64,000 bases of DNA from Halichondria panicea. Taxonomy: Eukaryota > Porifera > Demospongiae > Suberitida > Halichondriidae. Below the pieces are notes generated by a model that saw only the letters and a list, made by a program, of their open reading frames with translations, was not told where the DNA came from and ran no database searches. The stretch spans positions 11,270,632 through 11,334,631 of the forward strand of contig NC_087377.1 in NCBI RefSeq assembly GCF_963675165.1. The letters are read 5' to 3'. The position numbers were made by a program, and so were the translations under genes. This document shows positions 33,801 through 45,229 of this stretch, piece after piece (the first letter of the stretch is position 1; every line of letters starts with the position of its first letter).

Positions 33801-36345
33801 CAACCGATCAACGCTAAAAAGGACCGGTCCACTGCAGCAGGGACCCGAGCAAACCAGTTTGATGTAACTGTCAAACAACTTGCACCACTTCAGAAAGAGA
33901 GAGAGAGAGAAGCTGCACATCAACAGGAACTGGAAGAAATGAAACAACTGTACATGGTGAGTGGTTTTGTGTAGTCGAATTAGTACTGCAGTTGTGAATC
34001 GATATAATTATGTATAATTATGTTGTTAGGGTTGTTGGCGTATATAATATGTAATTGTATTATTGTACTATACCTTGAATAATTAATTTTTAACGACTTA
34101 TAATTATATGTATAAAAAGAACAAGAGAATAATCCTTGAAGACAAGTACAAAGGGATGATTGATGAGTTTAAGGAATGGCATGAAGAGAGAATGAGTGAT
34201 TTGAAGAAAACTCACCAGGTATATATATAGGTGCATGCGAGGCTCTGCGTTATTGTATGATGATATACGCATGATTTTACTGAACCTGAGTGCAGATTTT
34301 TTATTTTGTTTATTTTTTTATTGTTAGAATGAGCACAATGAACTAAGGAGACAATTGACTGACGAGTTTCATACTACATTAGCTGTCCAATCAGCTGAAC
34401 TAGATGCAACTCACGCCGAAAATGCACGTCTACTTACAACAGCTGATCAGACCCTGTTGGATCATCAGAAACAATTAGTAGAGTTACAGCAAGAGTTGGC
34501 TCCCAAAGTCAAACAGTATGAAGCTGACATACAACAGTTGATCACAGATAATGAGGTAAAGAGCATGAAGAAAAAATTGAATTACAGAGTATTGTTGCTT
34601 AAAGTTAACTTGTTGTGGCAATAATAATAATTTCACACGATGAGCATCACAACATAAGTTCAGCCTGGTGTATCATGCATATTCAAATTTGCAGGCTAAC
34701 CTTCAACGTCAGAAAGATGAAACAAAAGCGGCCACAGCGTGTCTGCTTACAGCACTTGATCAGGCTAAGATGATGGATCACCGGAAACAGCTATTAGAGC
34801 TGCAGCAGGAAAAAGAGGAAAAAGAAGAGTTGGCTCACAAAATCAAGCAGTATGAAGCTTACATACAACAGCTGTTGGCAGATAACGAGGTAAATAGCAG
34901 GAAGGAAAAATTTATTATTATTATAGAGTATAATTATTGTGAGGGTTTAAAGTTGTTTAAACGTTGTCAATATAAATTCCAATGCTTCAGCCAACTATAA
35001 CTACATGCAGTATAGCGGGTATAGTTCATTTCATAAATTTTCGCTGAATGACTGTTAGAAAGGTTGCCCGAATCTGAGGTTTTTTATAGCAGCCATTTTG
35101 CAGCATGCATGCATGCCAATATTAAATTCGTGGGTATAACAATGTTTGTGGTACATGATGAATCAGCGAAAACCGTGAACATGCGTTTTTACACCCTCAA
35201 AATATACCCGCTATAATTATGGTATTCCGTTTTTCAGCCTGATATGTATCATTTCAATATTTTCAGGATAACCTTCAACGACAGAAAGATGAAAACCAAT
35301 GGGCAATTCAACAATTAGAGGTAAGAAAAATATCCCGTGTGCATTGCTGCTATTCATGGTCAATCAATTACTTTCTTCAGGCTAGCCTTGAAAATTATCA
35401 AAATGAAAACCACAAGCTTTCTGCTATTAATCAAGAGCTAGAGGTAAGAAGAGTCTTAATTCGGCTATAATTATTCTGCTCTTAAACAGGTTAGCCTTCA
35501 GCAATGTCGTGAACACACCCAACAGTTGGAGGTAAGTTCAAACAAACATATGAAAAATGTTAAATTTCGTCACCATGCTACCTATATAGGATAAGTTGCA
35601 CAACCAGGATGAATTGTCTCCCTACGTCCTTCCTCAAAGTCCAGACCTTAGAGAATGTGAGGGGGTGGGGTCATACGGATCTGTTCATCGTATCCAACTG
35701 AATGGGATTAGCTGCATTGCCAAACGTATTCACGACATTTTGCTTGGTCAAGGGAGAGAAGAAGGAGTAAATTTAGAAGACAAACGAGCAGCTTATATCA
35801 AGTTTTATTGCGAGTGTGTGTTACTGAGTCGATTGCGCCACCCCAACATTGTCCAGTTCATGGGTGTGTACTACGGGCCACAGAGAGATTACGGGAGAGA
35901 GCTCACATTAGTAATGGAGCGCCTGTACATGAATCTCGAGGGCTGCCTAAAGCAATATCGAAACATTGCAATGTGGTTAAAAGTATCTATTCTTCTAGAC
36001 ATTACCCAAGGCTTACTCCATCTTCATTCTCAGGGTATTGTTCACCGTGATCTGACAGCTCCCAACATTCTCCTCACAACGAGCTTTCACGCTAAGATTG
36101 CTGACCTTGGCGTCTCAAAAATCATTAATGTCCACCCTCTGGCTGCCTCCAAACAGTCGATGATTCCCGGTACTCTTGGGTATATGCCTCCTGAGGCACT
36201 GGCTGAAATCCCCGTGTATGGCTATGCTTTGGACATCTTCTCTTTTGGTGTGCTAACCTTGTTTGTCCTTCTTCAAGTGTATCCTCAGTACTATGACAAT
36301 CTTGTAACCCCCGAAGGATTGACTCTCAAAGAATCTCATATTTAA
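27892..36345 (+). CDS. coiled-coil protein with C-terminal TKL kinase domain
   Basis: Fifteen exons, all starting and ending in phase 0: 27892-27999, 29626-29751, 29796-29879, 31440-31700, 32752-32937, 32990-33160, 33285-33530, 33744-33956, 34120-34218, 34328-34555, 34695-34889, 35267-35320, 35381-35443, 35490-35531 and 35590-36345 (943 aa). Exons 4 and 5 are related (both Pro-rich, ending EGQMTIQ). Exons 8-14 are Glu/Gln/Lys-rich coiled coil; exons 10-14 repeat a module (LQRQKDE, HRKQLLELQQ, KQYEA.IQQL). The kinase domain has GVGSYGSV, CIAKR, HPNIVQFMG, IVHRDLTAPNILL, KIADLGVS, GTLGYMPPEAL and DIFSFGV, so catalytic Lys, HRD and the Asp of DLG are intact. A TAA at 36343-36345 interrupts subdomain IX-XI. 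In-frame sequence continues to 36528 (SKWIGMLSFDNP, LIRQCLQDVPARRPT). It is either a nonsense allele, a sequencing error, or a truncated kinase. Confidence 0.8.
28088..28522. mobile_element. MITE, 435 bp, CAGGGGCGGATCCAGG ends, 5-bp duplication
   Basis: Perfect 16-bp inverted ends CAGGGGCGGATCCAGG. GTATG occurs directly before (28083-28087) and directly after (28523-28527). Internal GC-rich segments (GGGGCTTCGCCCC) fold locally. It lies in intron 1 of the coiled-coil kinase gene. The terminal sequence is of a type widespread among hAT-like MITEs in animals. Confidence 0.8.
35011..35215. mobile_element. MITE, 205 bp, TATAGCGGGTATA ends
   Basis: Inverted ends TATAGCGGGTATA / TATACCCGCTATA, with internal TTTTCGCTGA / TCAGCGAAAA pairing. 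It is in the intron between exons 11 and 12 of the coiled-coil kinase gene. Same length class and core as 1501-1706. Confidence 0.7.
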
Positions 36346-36528
36346 AAACGTTCAAAATGGATCGGCATGTTGTCATTCGATAATCCGTTTCTTCCACTAA
36401 TCCGTCAATGTCTTCAAGATGTGCCTGCACGAAGACCAACCACTATTAATCTTAATTCCGAACTGATTCGAATTGCTGAGACGTACCCTAAGCCTTACCA
36501 AGATATTATCGATATGCTATCACATTAA

Positions 36529-37408
36529 TGGTAAGACAAAATAATGTAATTATACATTATACAGATCAATGATTTATGCTCTGTATACATATGCATGTGT
36601 TATGCAGGCCCAACCACAGCATGGTTTTTCCGACTACTCTTCATAGCTCTCTCTCTCTCTGTCTGTTATGCAGGGCACACTCAGACAGTAAATATTACTT
36701 ATAGATAATTAGTCCTGCATCTGATGATTATGGCCAAAATCTGACGATGATGTATTCCTTTAGTTCACCAGTATTTTTTTGGAGTGAATTATTTTGTGTT
36801 TACAATGGTAAATGCATGGTTTTGGTTTATCTACAATGAAACTTAGTTCCACATAATGATCATTAATTGAGAAAATGGGGGCTTGTCTAGTACTGCTTAG
36901 CCTATCATAATTTAATATGTGCTGGAAATAGCGAACCTAGAATGTACAGATTTAGAGTTGGTAAACTGGTTCTGAAATTAGACTGAGATTGCTCATTTCA
37001 AATTAAACCATGTGCAGATTCCTGTGCTATTTTAACCGCTCCTTCGAGTGGTTCCATTTAATAATTGCTGTCCAATTATACTCTCATTCGCAGAAATAGC
37101 AGAAATTAATACTCGCGAAAATAATTATGTCACCTTAAAATACATACCTATGTATGACAGCAGCAACTTATTACGAGCAGATAGATCTATAAATTAATTT
37201 TAGACTGTTTACTGTATGTATACCAGGAGCACCTGTTTTTCAGGTCCGACAACTGCATGTGCGCCTAAACATTAAGTTACGGTGCACGATTGTAGAGTTG
37301 ACTAAAAGTGCATGCATGTGATCATGAATGGGTCATCAAAATAATATTTATAATATGTCAATGATCTTTTCCACCTCAATTCCCTTTATACAAGTATAAA
37401 TTAACAAA
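36529..37408. other. intergenic between kinase gene and receptor D
   Basis: A CT-rich run lies near 36645-36660. A relic of receptor C lies at 36925-37060. The region near 37160-37300 (GTTTACTGTATGTATACCAG and on) recurs near 61017-61080, showing that the upstream DNA of D was duplicated with the relic at 61422. Confidence 0.45.
36925..37060 (+). pseudogene. relic of receptor C, FN3 end and CCP start
   Basis: Matches 24898-25035: the end of the FN3 exon (CCTAGAATGTACAGATTTA), the following intron, and the start of the CCP exon (GATTCCTGTGCTATT, CGAGTGGTTCCATT). No open frame survives beyond this. Confidence 0.7.
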
Positions 37409-39896
37409 ATGGTGCACTTCAGAAGTAATCATTGTCTTGTAAGTGTAGCTGTGTCATTGCTGAGCCAAGGTAAAGATTTATATAGTCCTAGGTTTATGAA
37501 TGTTTAGTGCATGATTAGTGTCAATGTTTTTTCCTGCAGGCTACCCCAGGACTAGTGCTGCCAGTAGAGAGAACCACTGGACTGGGTTGTATACCAGAGG
37601 GCAGGACTGTCAGCTATGAGTGCACTGCTACTGATCCAGTAGATCCTCCTGTGGCTAGTACGGTTTGGCAGGGAACTGCCCTCAACTGTCCTTCAGCAAG
37701 TGATACAATAAACAATCGGATCACTCTATCTCATAATCAATTTCAGTCTGGAGGCACTGCTGGTGTTTGTGGTGGCTTGTCTGCAATGAGTACTGGATTT
37801 AGTAGAAATGAATACACCTCAAGATTGATTCTAACAGCCTCTAATGAGTTGAATGGAATGACTGTTATGTGTAGTTTGAGTATTTTTATAGTTGGAAATG
37901 ACACCGTAATAGTTGGAGGTGAGTAACATAATTATGACTATCTGACTGTACCATAACCTTTGCCATTCCAAACAGCTTCTTCCCTTCCTCCTCTAAGTGT
38001 CATGGTTGACGTCACTTCTTCTTTGTCCTTCACATTCAGTTGGATTCCACCATCTGATACCAGCAATGTGGGAGGATACCTGTTTAACGTGACTGGAGAG
38101 GATTGTGGTTGTGTAAGTATGAAAACCAGTGCTGAAACTACCAATGTCCTGTGTTCTGGTTGGACGGTCAGTGGTCAGACCTGCTCCTTTGAAGTGAGGG
38201 CCATATCAGAAGACTGTGGGTTCACCAGTGATTCTGTTGCACTAGCCATCTCACTGCGCGGTGAGTTCATACACACAGCTATATACATGCATGCACTATA
38301 TAAAGAGGTATCGTTCTCGTAGTACCATCCAGTCCAACTGGGCTACAAGTGATGGCAATGTACAATCAGTATAGAAGCACAGCGTACATTGAAGTGGACT
38401 TTATGGGTGTGGTGAGTTGAATCAGTGACATTCTCATACTATAACTATAATTATGACCTTGAGTTTTCCTCATAAATTTCGATTTACTGTCACGTGTAAT
38501 CTATAGCGGGTACATATATACTTGGTGCCTAAAACTTTTCTGGCAAATCTATGTGATGCCGGTTCCAAATTAACTTCGATTACTTCATTCACCATTGCAT
38601 GCTTACCTGCTATAATGTAATCCACGAAAAGCATATAGTTTACTTGGTTTGTATGGCATAAGAGCTATGAAACTGTTAACTTTGACACATCCTGTCTAGA
38701 ATTGATTACTGTGACCAACGGTGGTGTGTGAAAGTGCTATAACTGGCTTATCGCATAATGTGATAAGGCCTTTTGTTAGTACGGTACTATAATATAGATT
38801 TTCCCTTCTTGTAAGTAAATATACTGCTCACATTCTAAGCAGTCCATCCCTCTACTTGGTGCTAACCTGGACTCTACTATCAGCTACACAGTCACATTAA
38901 CAGGAACTAGAGCCACCCTTCAATTTAATGGAGTTAACTGTAACACTACCAACTACTGCACACTCAGAGTGAGTGGGTCCCAGCTTTCTCCGGCTGACCG
39001 CTATACTGTCAGTGTTGTTGCGTCTAATATCTTTGGCCAAGGAGCACCAGTTACCTTTGTAAATCCAGGTTAGTAGTAAACTATTATACTATTCTGAGCA
39101 TTCAGTGTCATGTTTATTGTAGCTATTGTTGACAGCTTAGATAATGAAACAACAACAATGACGAGTGTATAATTGTATAAAACTTGCTATCAATAGTTGG
39201 AGTGTGTCTGATGGAATGTGACCCTGAAGTCCTGGGAAAAAGCCCTTCATCTCAAAGAAGTACTGGCTCAGTGCATGGCTGTTCTCAATGGAGTGGTAAC
39301 CTACAGTGGTGTGGTTCTCGGCTCTGTTGCTACCTTAACATGTGACACTGAGTATAGTATTACTAATGAGTATAATAGGACCTGTATGAGTGACGGTCAC
39401 TGGAGTAAAGGAACCCTGAGATGCGAGCAAGAAACTACAGCAGGTGAATGCTATACGGCTATACAAACTGTGACCTGTTGATTGTGCTTATACTAAAGAA
39501 TGCTAGCTATACAAACTGTGACCTATTGATTGTGCATGCATGCCTATACTAACTATACAAACTGTGAGATTGTGCCTATAATAACTAAAGATAACATTTA
39601 CTTATTAAATGGATGTGAATGTTCTTGCAACTATAGAAAACAATCTTTCTTTTGGAGTATCTATTGCTGTTGCTGTTATTCTGACGTTCCTGTTGACCCT
39701 GGCTCTAGGAATCTCCATTGGTGTTTTCATTGTGTTGGCAGTGAACAAGTGGAGGAGGTCTGAAAATATAACTCTGCAAACTGAAACTGAAACTGAAATG
39801 ATACCACCTCCTGTGATATACGAAGAACCTAATGACATTAAACCTGACCCCTTCACTCAGGAGAACGTTGCTTATGAGCTAGTAAAACCCAATTGA
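37409..39896 (+). CDS. receptor D: Ig-like/2xFN3/CCP type I membrane protein
   Basis: Seven exons: 37409-37469, 37550-37918, 37976-38260, 38323-38411, 38843-39068, 39258-39443 and 39637-39896 (491 aa). Exon 1 carries a weakly hydrophobic signal (CLVSVAVSLLSQ). Exon 2 is Ig-like (GCIPEGRTVSYECTA, TVMCSLSI). Exon 3 is FN3 (SFTFSWIPPSDTSNVGGYLF). Exons 4 and 5 form a second FN3 with an internal phase-0 intron. Exon 6 is a CCP (LNGVVTYSG, ATLTCDTEYS, HWSKGTLRC). Exon 7 has a helix (FGVSIAVAVILTFLLTLALG) and a tail with VIYEEPNDIK and VAYELVKPN at the extreme C-terminus. The exon 2 acceptor was taken at CCCCAG|GA and the exon 6 acceptor at CTCAAAG|AA because only these keep phase 1; both are less canonical than nearby AGs. 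An AATAAA lies at 40061, about 165 bp after the stop. Relics of D are scattered at 27380, 45230 and 61422. Confidence 0.75.
38502..38614. mobile_element. short MITE relative in intron of D
   Basis: Ends TATAGCGGGTA / TACCTGCTATA, about 113 bp. It appears to be a shortened member of the 205-bp family. The call rests only on the termini. Confidence 0.45.
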
Positions 39897-40157
39897 CTAT
39901 ATTATTATTTTAGTGAACGAAGTGGTTTTATAATTATATGGTAGATCAGATCATGACACTTTTGGTAATTAGTTTGTTCTCTGCAAAATAGGTTCTTATA
40001 CTAGTAAGAAATGATTTTATAGCAACTGCTTGTTTAAATAGCTGCTATAACAATAATCAAAATAAAGTGCATGGTGACTGTTGACAATAGAAGTGAATGC
40101 TATATCGTATACCATATTGAATCAACAAACAATTAAGTACTATTTCAGTTAAATTAA

Positions 40158-42407
40158 TTAAGCTGTATATTTGAGTTCTCCATAAGCCTGGTTTGACTGC
40201 AACTCAATGTTTTTCTTTGCCATCTGGGGTGGATAATCATTGTTGTACACAAATCTCTTTTAAGTTAATTTTCTCACTTGTCCATAAGCTTCATTAGACA
40301 CCACTTGAATGTCTTGTGTTCTTTGTGCTGTTACTAGACCGACTTCCTCGTATACTGGACCAGCTGCGACTTTTGGAACTTTATTGTCTGACAGTTGGGT
40401 GCTACCTATTGATAAAGAGTCAGTTTTTAATAACATGAAACAACCTTTTGCCCTCACTTTTTGTTTTCTTTACTAAGACTATGAACACCACAACAACCAG
40501 TACCACCACCACAAACAGACTGCCAAGAGAACCACCAGCTATAGCCCCAACGTTATCAGCCAGTAGAGCTAAGACGGAAATCAACAACACATGTATAATC
40601 ACCACAATGATACAATGCTATTATACACAGCTTAGTATATACGCAATTGTGCATGTAGTATATTGACTTTAAAAAAGGCTATTAAAAGTACTCACGGACA
40701 GTTGTTGGGGACACACACATGATGGTGCTAGGCTCAAGGTTCCAGACTCCAGCATTAGTGCAAATGATGGTGTTGGATCCAGTCAGTGAGAGTCCATTGT
40801 CACACTGGTAAGTCAGCACTGTTCCCTCCAACACTGTCTCATTCAACCCCTCATAGTTTACTATAGTTCCGTTGGAGGGCTGCTCAGGTAGAGAGCAGTT
40901 GACTGTGAAATTCAACATATAGGGTATACTAAAATTATGCTATAGCACCGTTGACTGTATTATATTATAGCTACACAACAGAAAAAACTAACAGACATTA
41001 AAATAGTATGTTTAGTACCTGGCCTTTCCCTGCACACCAAGCTCCCAGGATTCTCCACCCACTCTCCCCTACCCCCCACATCAGTGCATATGCTGGTCCT
41101 CACATCAAGGGGAAACAGTCTCTCGTCACAGCGATATATAACTTCTGAACCCAATGAGAAAGGTGGTGGGACACCACTGATGTCCACACAACCTCCAGAC
41201 GGTGTGGCAGGAGAACTACAGGTGACTGGGGGATCTAATGCATGCATGAGATCAACATTCCTTTTAGAGAGTTAAGTGCCCATGTACACTGTAAAAACAC
41301 TCTTTTTTTATGAAAAGTGTGCTCAGCGTATATGCGACATTTTAGCCGGTGTGCTCAGCACACTTCAGTGTATGATACCTGTAACTGGACTGTTGCAGTC
41401 AACGGTCCCAGGGTCAGGAGACCATCCATTAATGCCACAGGTTGAGGTTCTCACTTCATTGTCTCCACTACAAGTGAAGGAGAGCATGGATCCACCAATA
41501 GTGACAGGAGGTGTGTTGATGATGGTCACACCAGCAGCAGTAGACGGTGTGGGGCACACCACTGTATTACAAGAAGGAGCTATAGTATATCAATGTTGTA
41601 AGAATTTAAAGAGTACTAATTGAAGTAGCTTACTTAGATCAACAATTAAACTTTCATTCATTCCAACACAGTTGACAGCTCTGACGGTCACATTGTATAA
41701 AGTGTTGTAGGAGATGGTTATCTGTGTGGAGGTGGTCTCCACAGTGACTGGTGACCCAGAGAGAGGTGTTGGGGAGATGGTGAGAACATAGCTGACAGAC
41801 ACACCACCAGTAGAGGAGGGGGAGTCCCACTCCAGAGTGATATTAGAGGAACTGGGTTGGTTTAGAGTGAATGATACTCTTGGGTTGAGTAGAGGGGAGG
41901 GTGGATCTGTGCATGAGTGTATTGATCCATTGTTTGACAGACAAAGAACTCACCAGCCACAGTGATAGTGAGAGGACCTTCTCGTGAGCTCTCTCCATCA
42001 CACAACACCATAGTACCTTCTACAATGGAGGCCTCAGACAGTGAGACGAGATTGGCAGTAACCATTCCTCCACTAGAGTCAGTGAAAACACTACGGAATG
42101 CTGGATTACCTTGTGTGACATCAGTGTTGCTGGTGTCCACAGTTATGGTAAATACTTGCAGTTGTGGAGAAGTGACCATCCATCGTATGAGACTACCAGG
42201 CAGAGTGCAGGTGAAGGTGACAGTGTCATCAGGACAGGCCACAGTGGAGGTGGATGTCAGTGTGGCTGAACAATGATAGCTCTATAGAGTCAAAGTTTTA
42301 GACTATCTATAGCCAAACAATAGCAAACAAATAATTATATAAAAGTCCTTACCTGCAACACTAGTAGCAAACAACTGAATAGTGATAATAACTGCTTTTA
42401 CTTGCAT
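40158..42407 (-). CDS. receptor E: Ig-like/FN3/3xCCP type I membrane protein, two-exon tail
   Basis: Nine exons on the reverse strand: 42353-42407, 41954-42265, 41634-41906, 41379-41561, 41019-41234, 40696-40902, 40458-40568, 40278-40405 and 40158-40223 (516 aa, frame closes). Signal peptide KAVIITIQLFATSV. Ig-like exon (ACPDDTVTFTCTLPG, TMVLCDG). FN3 (NITLEWDSPSSTGGVSVSY). Three CCP exons (AGVTIINTPPV/LSFTCSGDNE; TCSSPATPSGG/VIYRCDE; NCSLPEQPSNGTI/LTYQCDNG). The membrane exon has GGSLGSLFVVVVLVVVVFI and KKTK. The tail is split: the first exon has AAGPVYEEVGL and SNEAYGQ, and the second has KKNIELQSNQAYGELKYTA. The second tail exon is placed by a clean AG acceptor, a phase-0 join and an identical layout in pseudogene F. 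Its NQAYG box matches the single-exon tails of A and B. E ends tail-to-tail with D. Confidence 0.85.
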
Positions 42408-42654
42408 CGCAGGATTGCAGGAGGCCTGATCTAGATCTAGGACTCATAGAAAATAGCATTTAATTAAAAAGAACACACCTCTTTTCAGACTAATTTTAGT
42501 AATAAAGGAAGCCAAGAAAACCACATGCACCATACAAATTAGTGTAAGATCAGAAAAATAATATTATTTTGCATACTTCCACCCACACATTCAGTAGGAG
42601 ACCATCACAAAACTCAAACACAACAGTGTTTGCACAAAATACACCCTCAACTAT

Positions 42655-42840
42655 AAATAATGAAAAGCACCCTGGCTGCTGATGGCTTGGCTCCTCAGGG
42701 GCAGTGCAGTTGACCTTGTAGGACAGCACGCAGTTAATAAAGTAACAGCACTATGTATAGTACTGAGATCAGGCTCTCGTACTCCATTTTGTCCATCTGT
42801 TGTGCTAGTGGCAGTCAGAATACCCATGGGAATGATTGCT
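42655..42840 (-). pseudogene. relic of a CCP exon pair
   Basis: 42679-42720 matches the CCP start of F/E (GGCTCCTCAGGG, CAGTGCAGTTGAC), and 42768-42830 matches F near 43700-43755 (CACTCTATTTTGTCCATCT-like, GGCAGTCAGAATACCC). An internal duplication scrap downstream of F's tail exons' flank. Confidence 0.5.
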
Positions 42841-42887
42841 ATCTTATACCATATTGAATCAACAAACAAGTAGTTCAGTTCAATATA

Positions 42888-44955
42888 TTAAGCTGTATAT
42901 TTGAGTTCTCCATAAGCCTGGTTTGACTGCAACTCAATGTTTTGCTTTGCCATCTAGGGTAGAATAATCATTATACACAAAGCTCTTTTACGTTCATTTT
43001 CTCACTTGTTCATAAGCTTCATTGGACTCCACTTGAATGTCTTGTGTTCGTTGCGCTGTTGCTAGACCGACTTCCTTGTATACTGGACCAGCTGCGACTT
43101 TTGGAACTTTATCGTCTGATAGTTGGCTGCTACCTATTGAACCAAGTCATAAAGAGTCAGTTTAACATGAAACAACCTTTCCTTCACTTTTTGTTGATAA
43201 TTACTAAGACTATGAACACCACAACAACCAGTACCACCACAAACAGACTGCCAGGAGAACCACCAGCTATAGCCCCAGCGTTATTAGCCAGTAGAAAAAT
43301 CAACGACACATGTATAATTATCATACATCTCACCACAATGCTTACACAGCTTATGCAAATGTATGTATTAAAAAAAGAGGCTAATTATAAGTACTTACGG
43401 ACAGTTTTTGGGGACACACACATGATGGTGCTATAGGCTCAAGGTTCCAGACTCCAGCATTAGTGCAAATGATGGAGTTGGGTCCTATCAATGAGAGTCC
43501 ATTGTCACACTGGTAAGTCAGCACTATTCCCTCCAACACTGTCTCATTCAACCTCTCATAGTTCACTATAGTGCCGTTGGATGGCTCCTCAGGGACAGTG
43601 CAGTTGACTGTGTAGATATAGCATACGCATGCAGTTAATAATATTCGAGCATGCACTATACCTGGCAAAGCCCTGCACACCACAGCACTTGGATCAGGAT
43701 CCCACACTCTATTTTGTCCATCTCTTGTGCAAATTGCAGTCAGAATACCCGTGGGAAAGTGTTCATTATTGCACTGATATGACCTGTGACCCTTCTATGT
43801 AAGACTGACCACTAGTGTTCATAATGCCCATAGAGGGGGACCCGGGAACTGGGCAGGTCACTGGGGATTCTGTAAGAGATATACAGCTTGATCTATATGC
43901 AAACTTATCAAACTTACTCATTGTTGGACACAAGAACTCCTCAGGGTCAGGATTCCATCGTCCATCATTGCCACAGATAGAGGTTACTATCTGATTATCT
44001 TCAGAACAAGTGAAGGCAAGTGTGGAGTCCACGGTAGGTACACTGGGTATCTGGACAATAACCACACCACTAGCAGCAGAGAGGAAGGAGGGACAGGAAA
44101 CTGAGTATTATAGAGTGAAGTATTAGTTGTGGGGACAGTAATTTAACATTTGCTTGCCTATGGAAGGTATAGTGAACCGCATTGAGGCATCTCTCATTCC
44201 AGCACAGTTAACAGCTCTGACAGTCACGTCGTAGGGTGTGTTAAAAGAGACAATGATCTGTGCGGAGGTGGTCTCCACGGTGATTTGTGACCCAGAGAGA
44301 GGTATTGGGGAGATGACGAGGACATACCTGACAAACACACCACCAGTAGAAGAGAGAGGGTCCCACTCCAGAGAGATATTAGAGGAACTGGGTAATTGGT
44401 TTTGAGTGGAGGACATTGTTGGGTTCAAAGATCTGTGTAAAATGTGTGTCTATATTATTATATCCTAGCTCTAACCACAATAAACTTTACTTACCTGCCA
44501 CAACGATGGGTATTGGACCTTCTAGACAGTTCACCATAGCTCCACCAGCGCTGTCACCATGGTGAGGGTGGTGAGTGTCGATATGATCAAGACTCCATTG
44601 TGTCCGGAGTAATCAGCCCGGAACATGACCCCATCAGAGCCAATCTCCCTTGTTACAATACTGTTACTCACTAATCCAGATGCACTGGCCACATCCATAT
44701 AATAATTATAGTACCAGGTAGAGTGCAGGTGAAGGTTACAGTGTCATTAGGACAAGTCATGCACGTTGCATGGGACTTGGTGTCAGTGTACAAGTGGCTA
44801 TATAAAATTCGATCTATTAGAAGCAATGATAATTATACATATCTATACCATATCTGGGCAGAAACAATCTATTATATACCTGCACTGAAAGAAGAGAGTA
44901 ATACGCCACACACTAGAACTGCCCTCAAGCGATCCAAGCAGATTTCCTGTGTCAT
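42888..44955 (-). pseudogene. receptor F: decayed paralogue of E
   Basis: Same exon order as E. The signal peptide exon is intact (44880-44955, DRLRAVLVCGVLLSSFSA). The Ig-like exon starts well (TCPNDTVTFTCTLPG) but then has tandem stops near 44690 and two frame changes. The FN3 exon (44160-44430) and first CCP (NGTI-less, FTCSEDNQ, WNPDPEEFLC) are readable. The second CCP breaks after EGSQV near 43790. The third CCP has a 2-bp insertion near its last cysteine (about 43430). The membrane exon has lost the CTTAG acceptor used in E and has one extra base near 43198. Tail exons are intact, with PVYKEV, SNEAYEQ and NQAYGELKYTA; the last exon is 42888-42953. An alternative acceptor four bases further in would offset the membrane-exon shift, but the other breaks remain. 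Confidence 0.8.
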
Positions 44956-45229
44956 GTCTAGAAGTCTAGATCTAGTTGCATTGAAATAATTATAGCCCTT
45001 TGTTTTATGTAGGACAGGACTTCCTATATATAGTGTCATATAATTATATATTTCCTGTGAGGGTTAGCTAATAGTGTTGCACTTCTATAATGATGCTTAC
45101 CTAATATCTAATTTATGACAGTTCACCCAGGTTGCATGTGTGGACAGAGTCATTAACACAGCTTAACATTTTTATCAATGGGTTACACGAAAAAACATTG
45201 TTAAAACACAATGATGCATTTCAGATGTA

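Noticed and set aside
35808-36050. Alternative frame across the kinase exon
   Set aside because: Shadow of the kinase frame, without its motifs.
37479-37540. CTGCAG acceptor at 37540 for receptor D exon 2
   Set aside because: It would need a phase-0 donor within the signal peptide and removes it; the acceptor at 37549 keeps phase 1 and the signal peptide.
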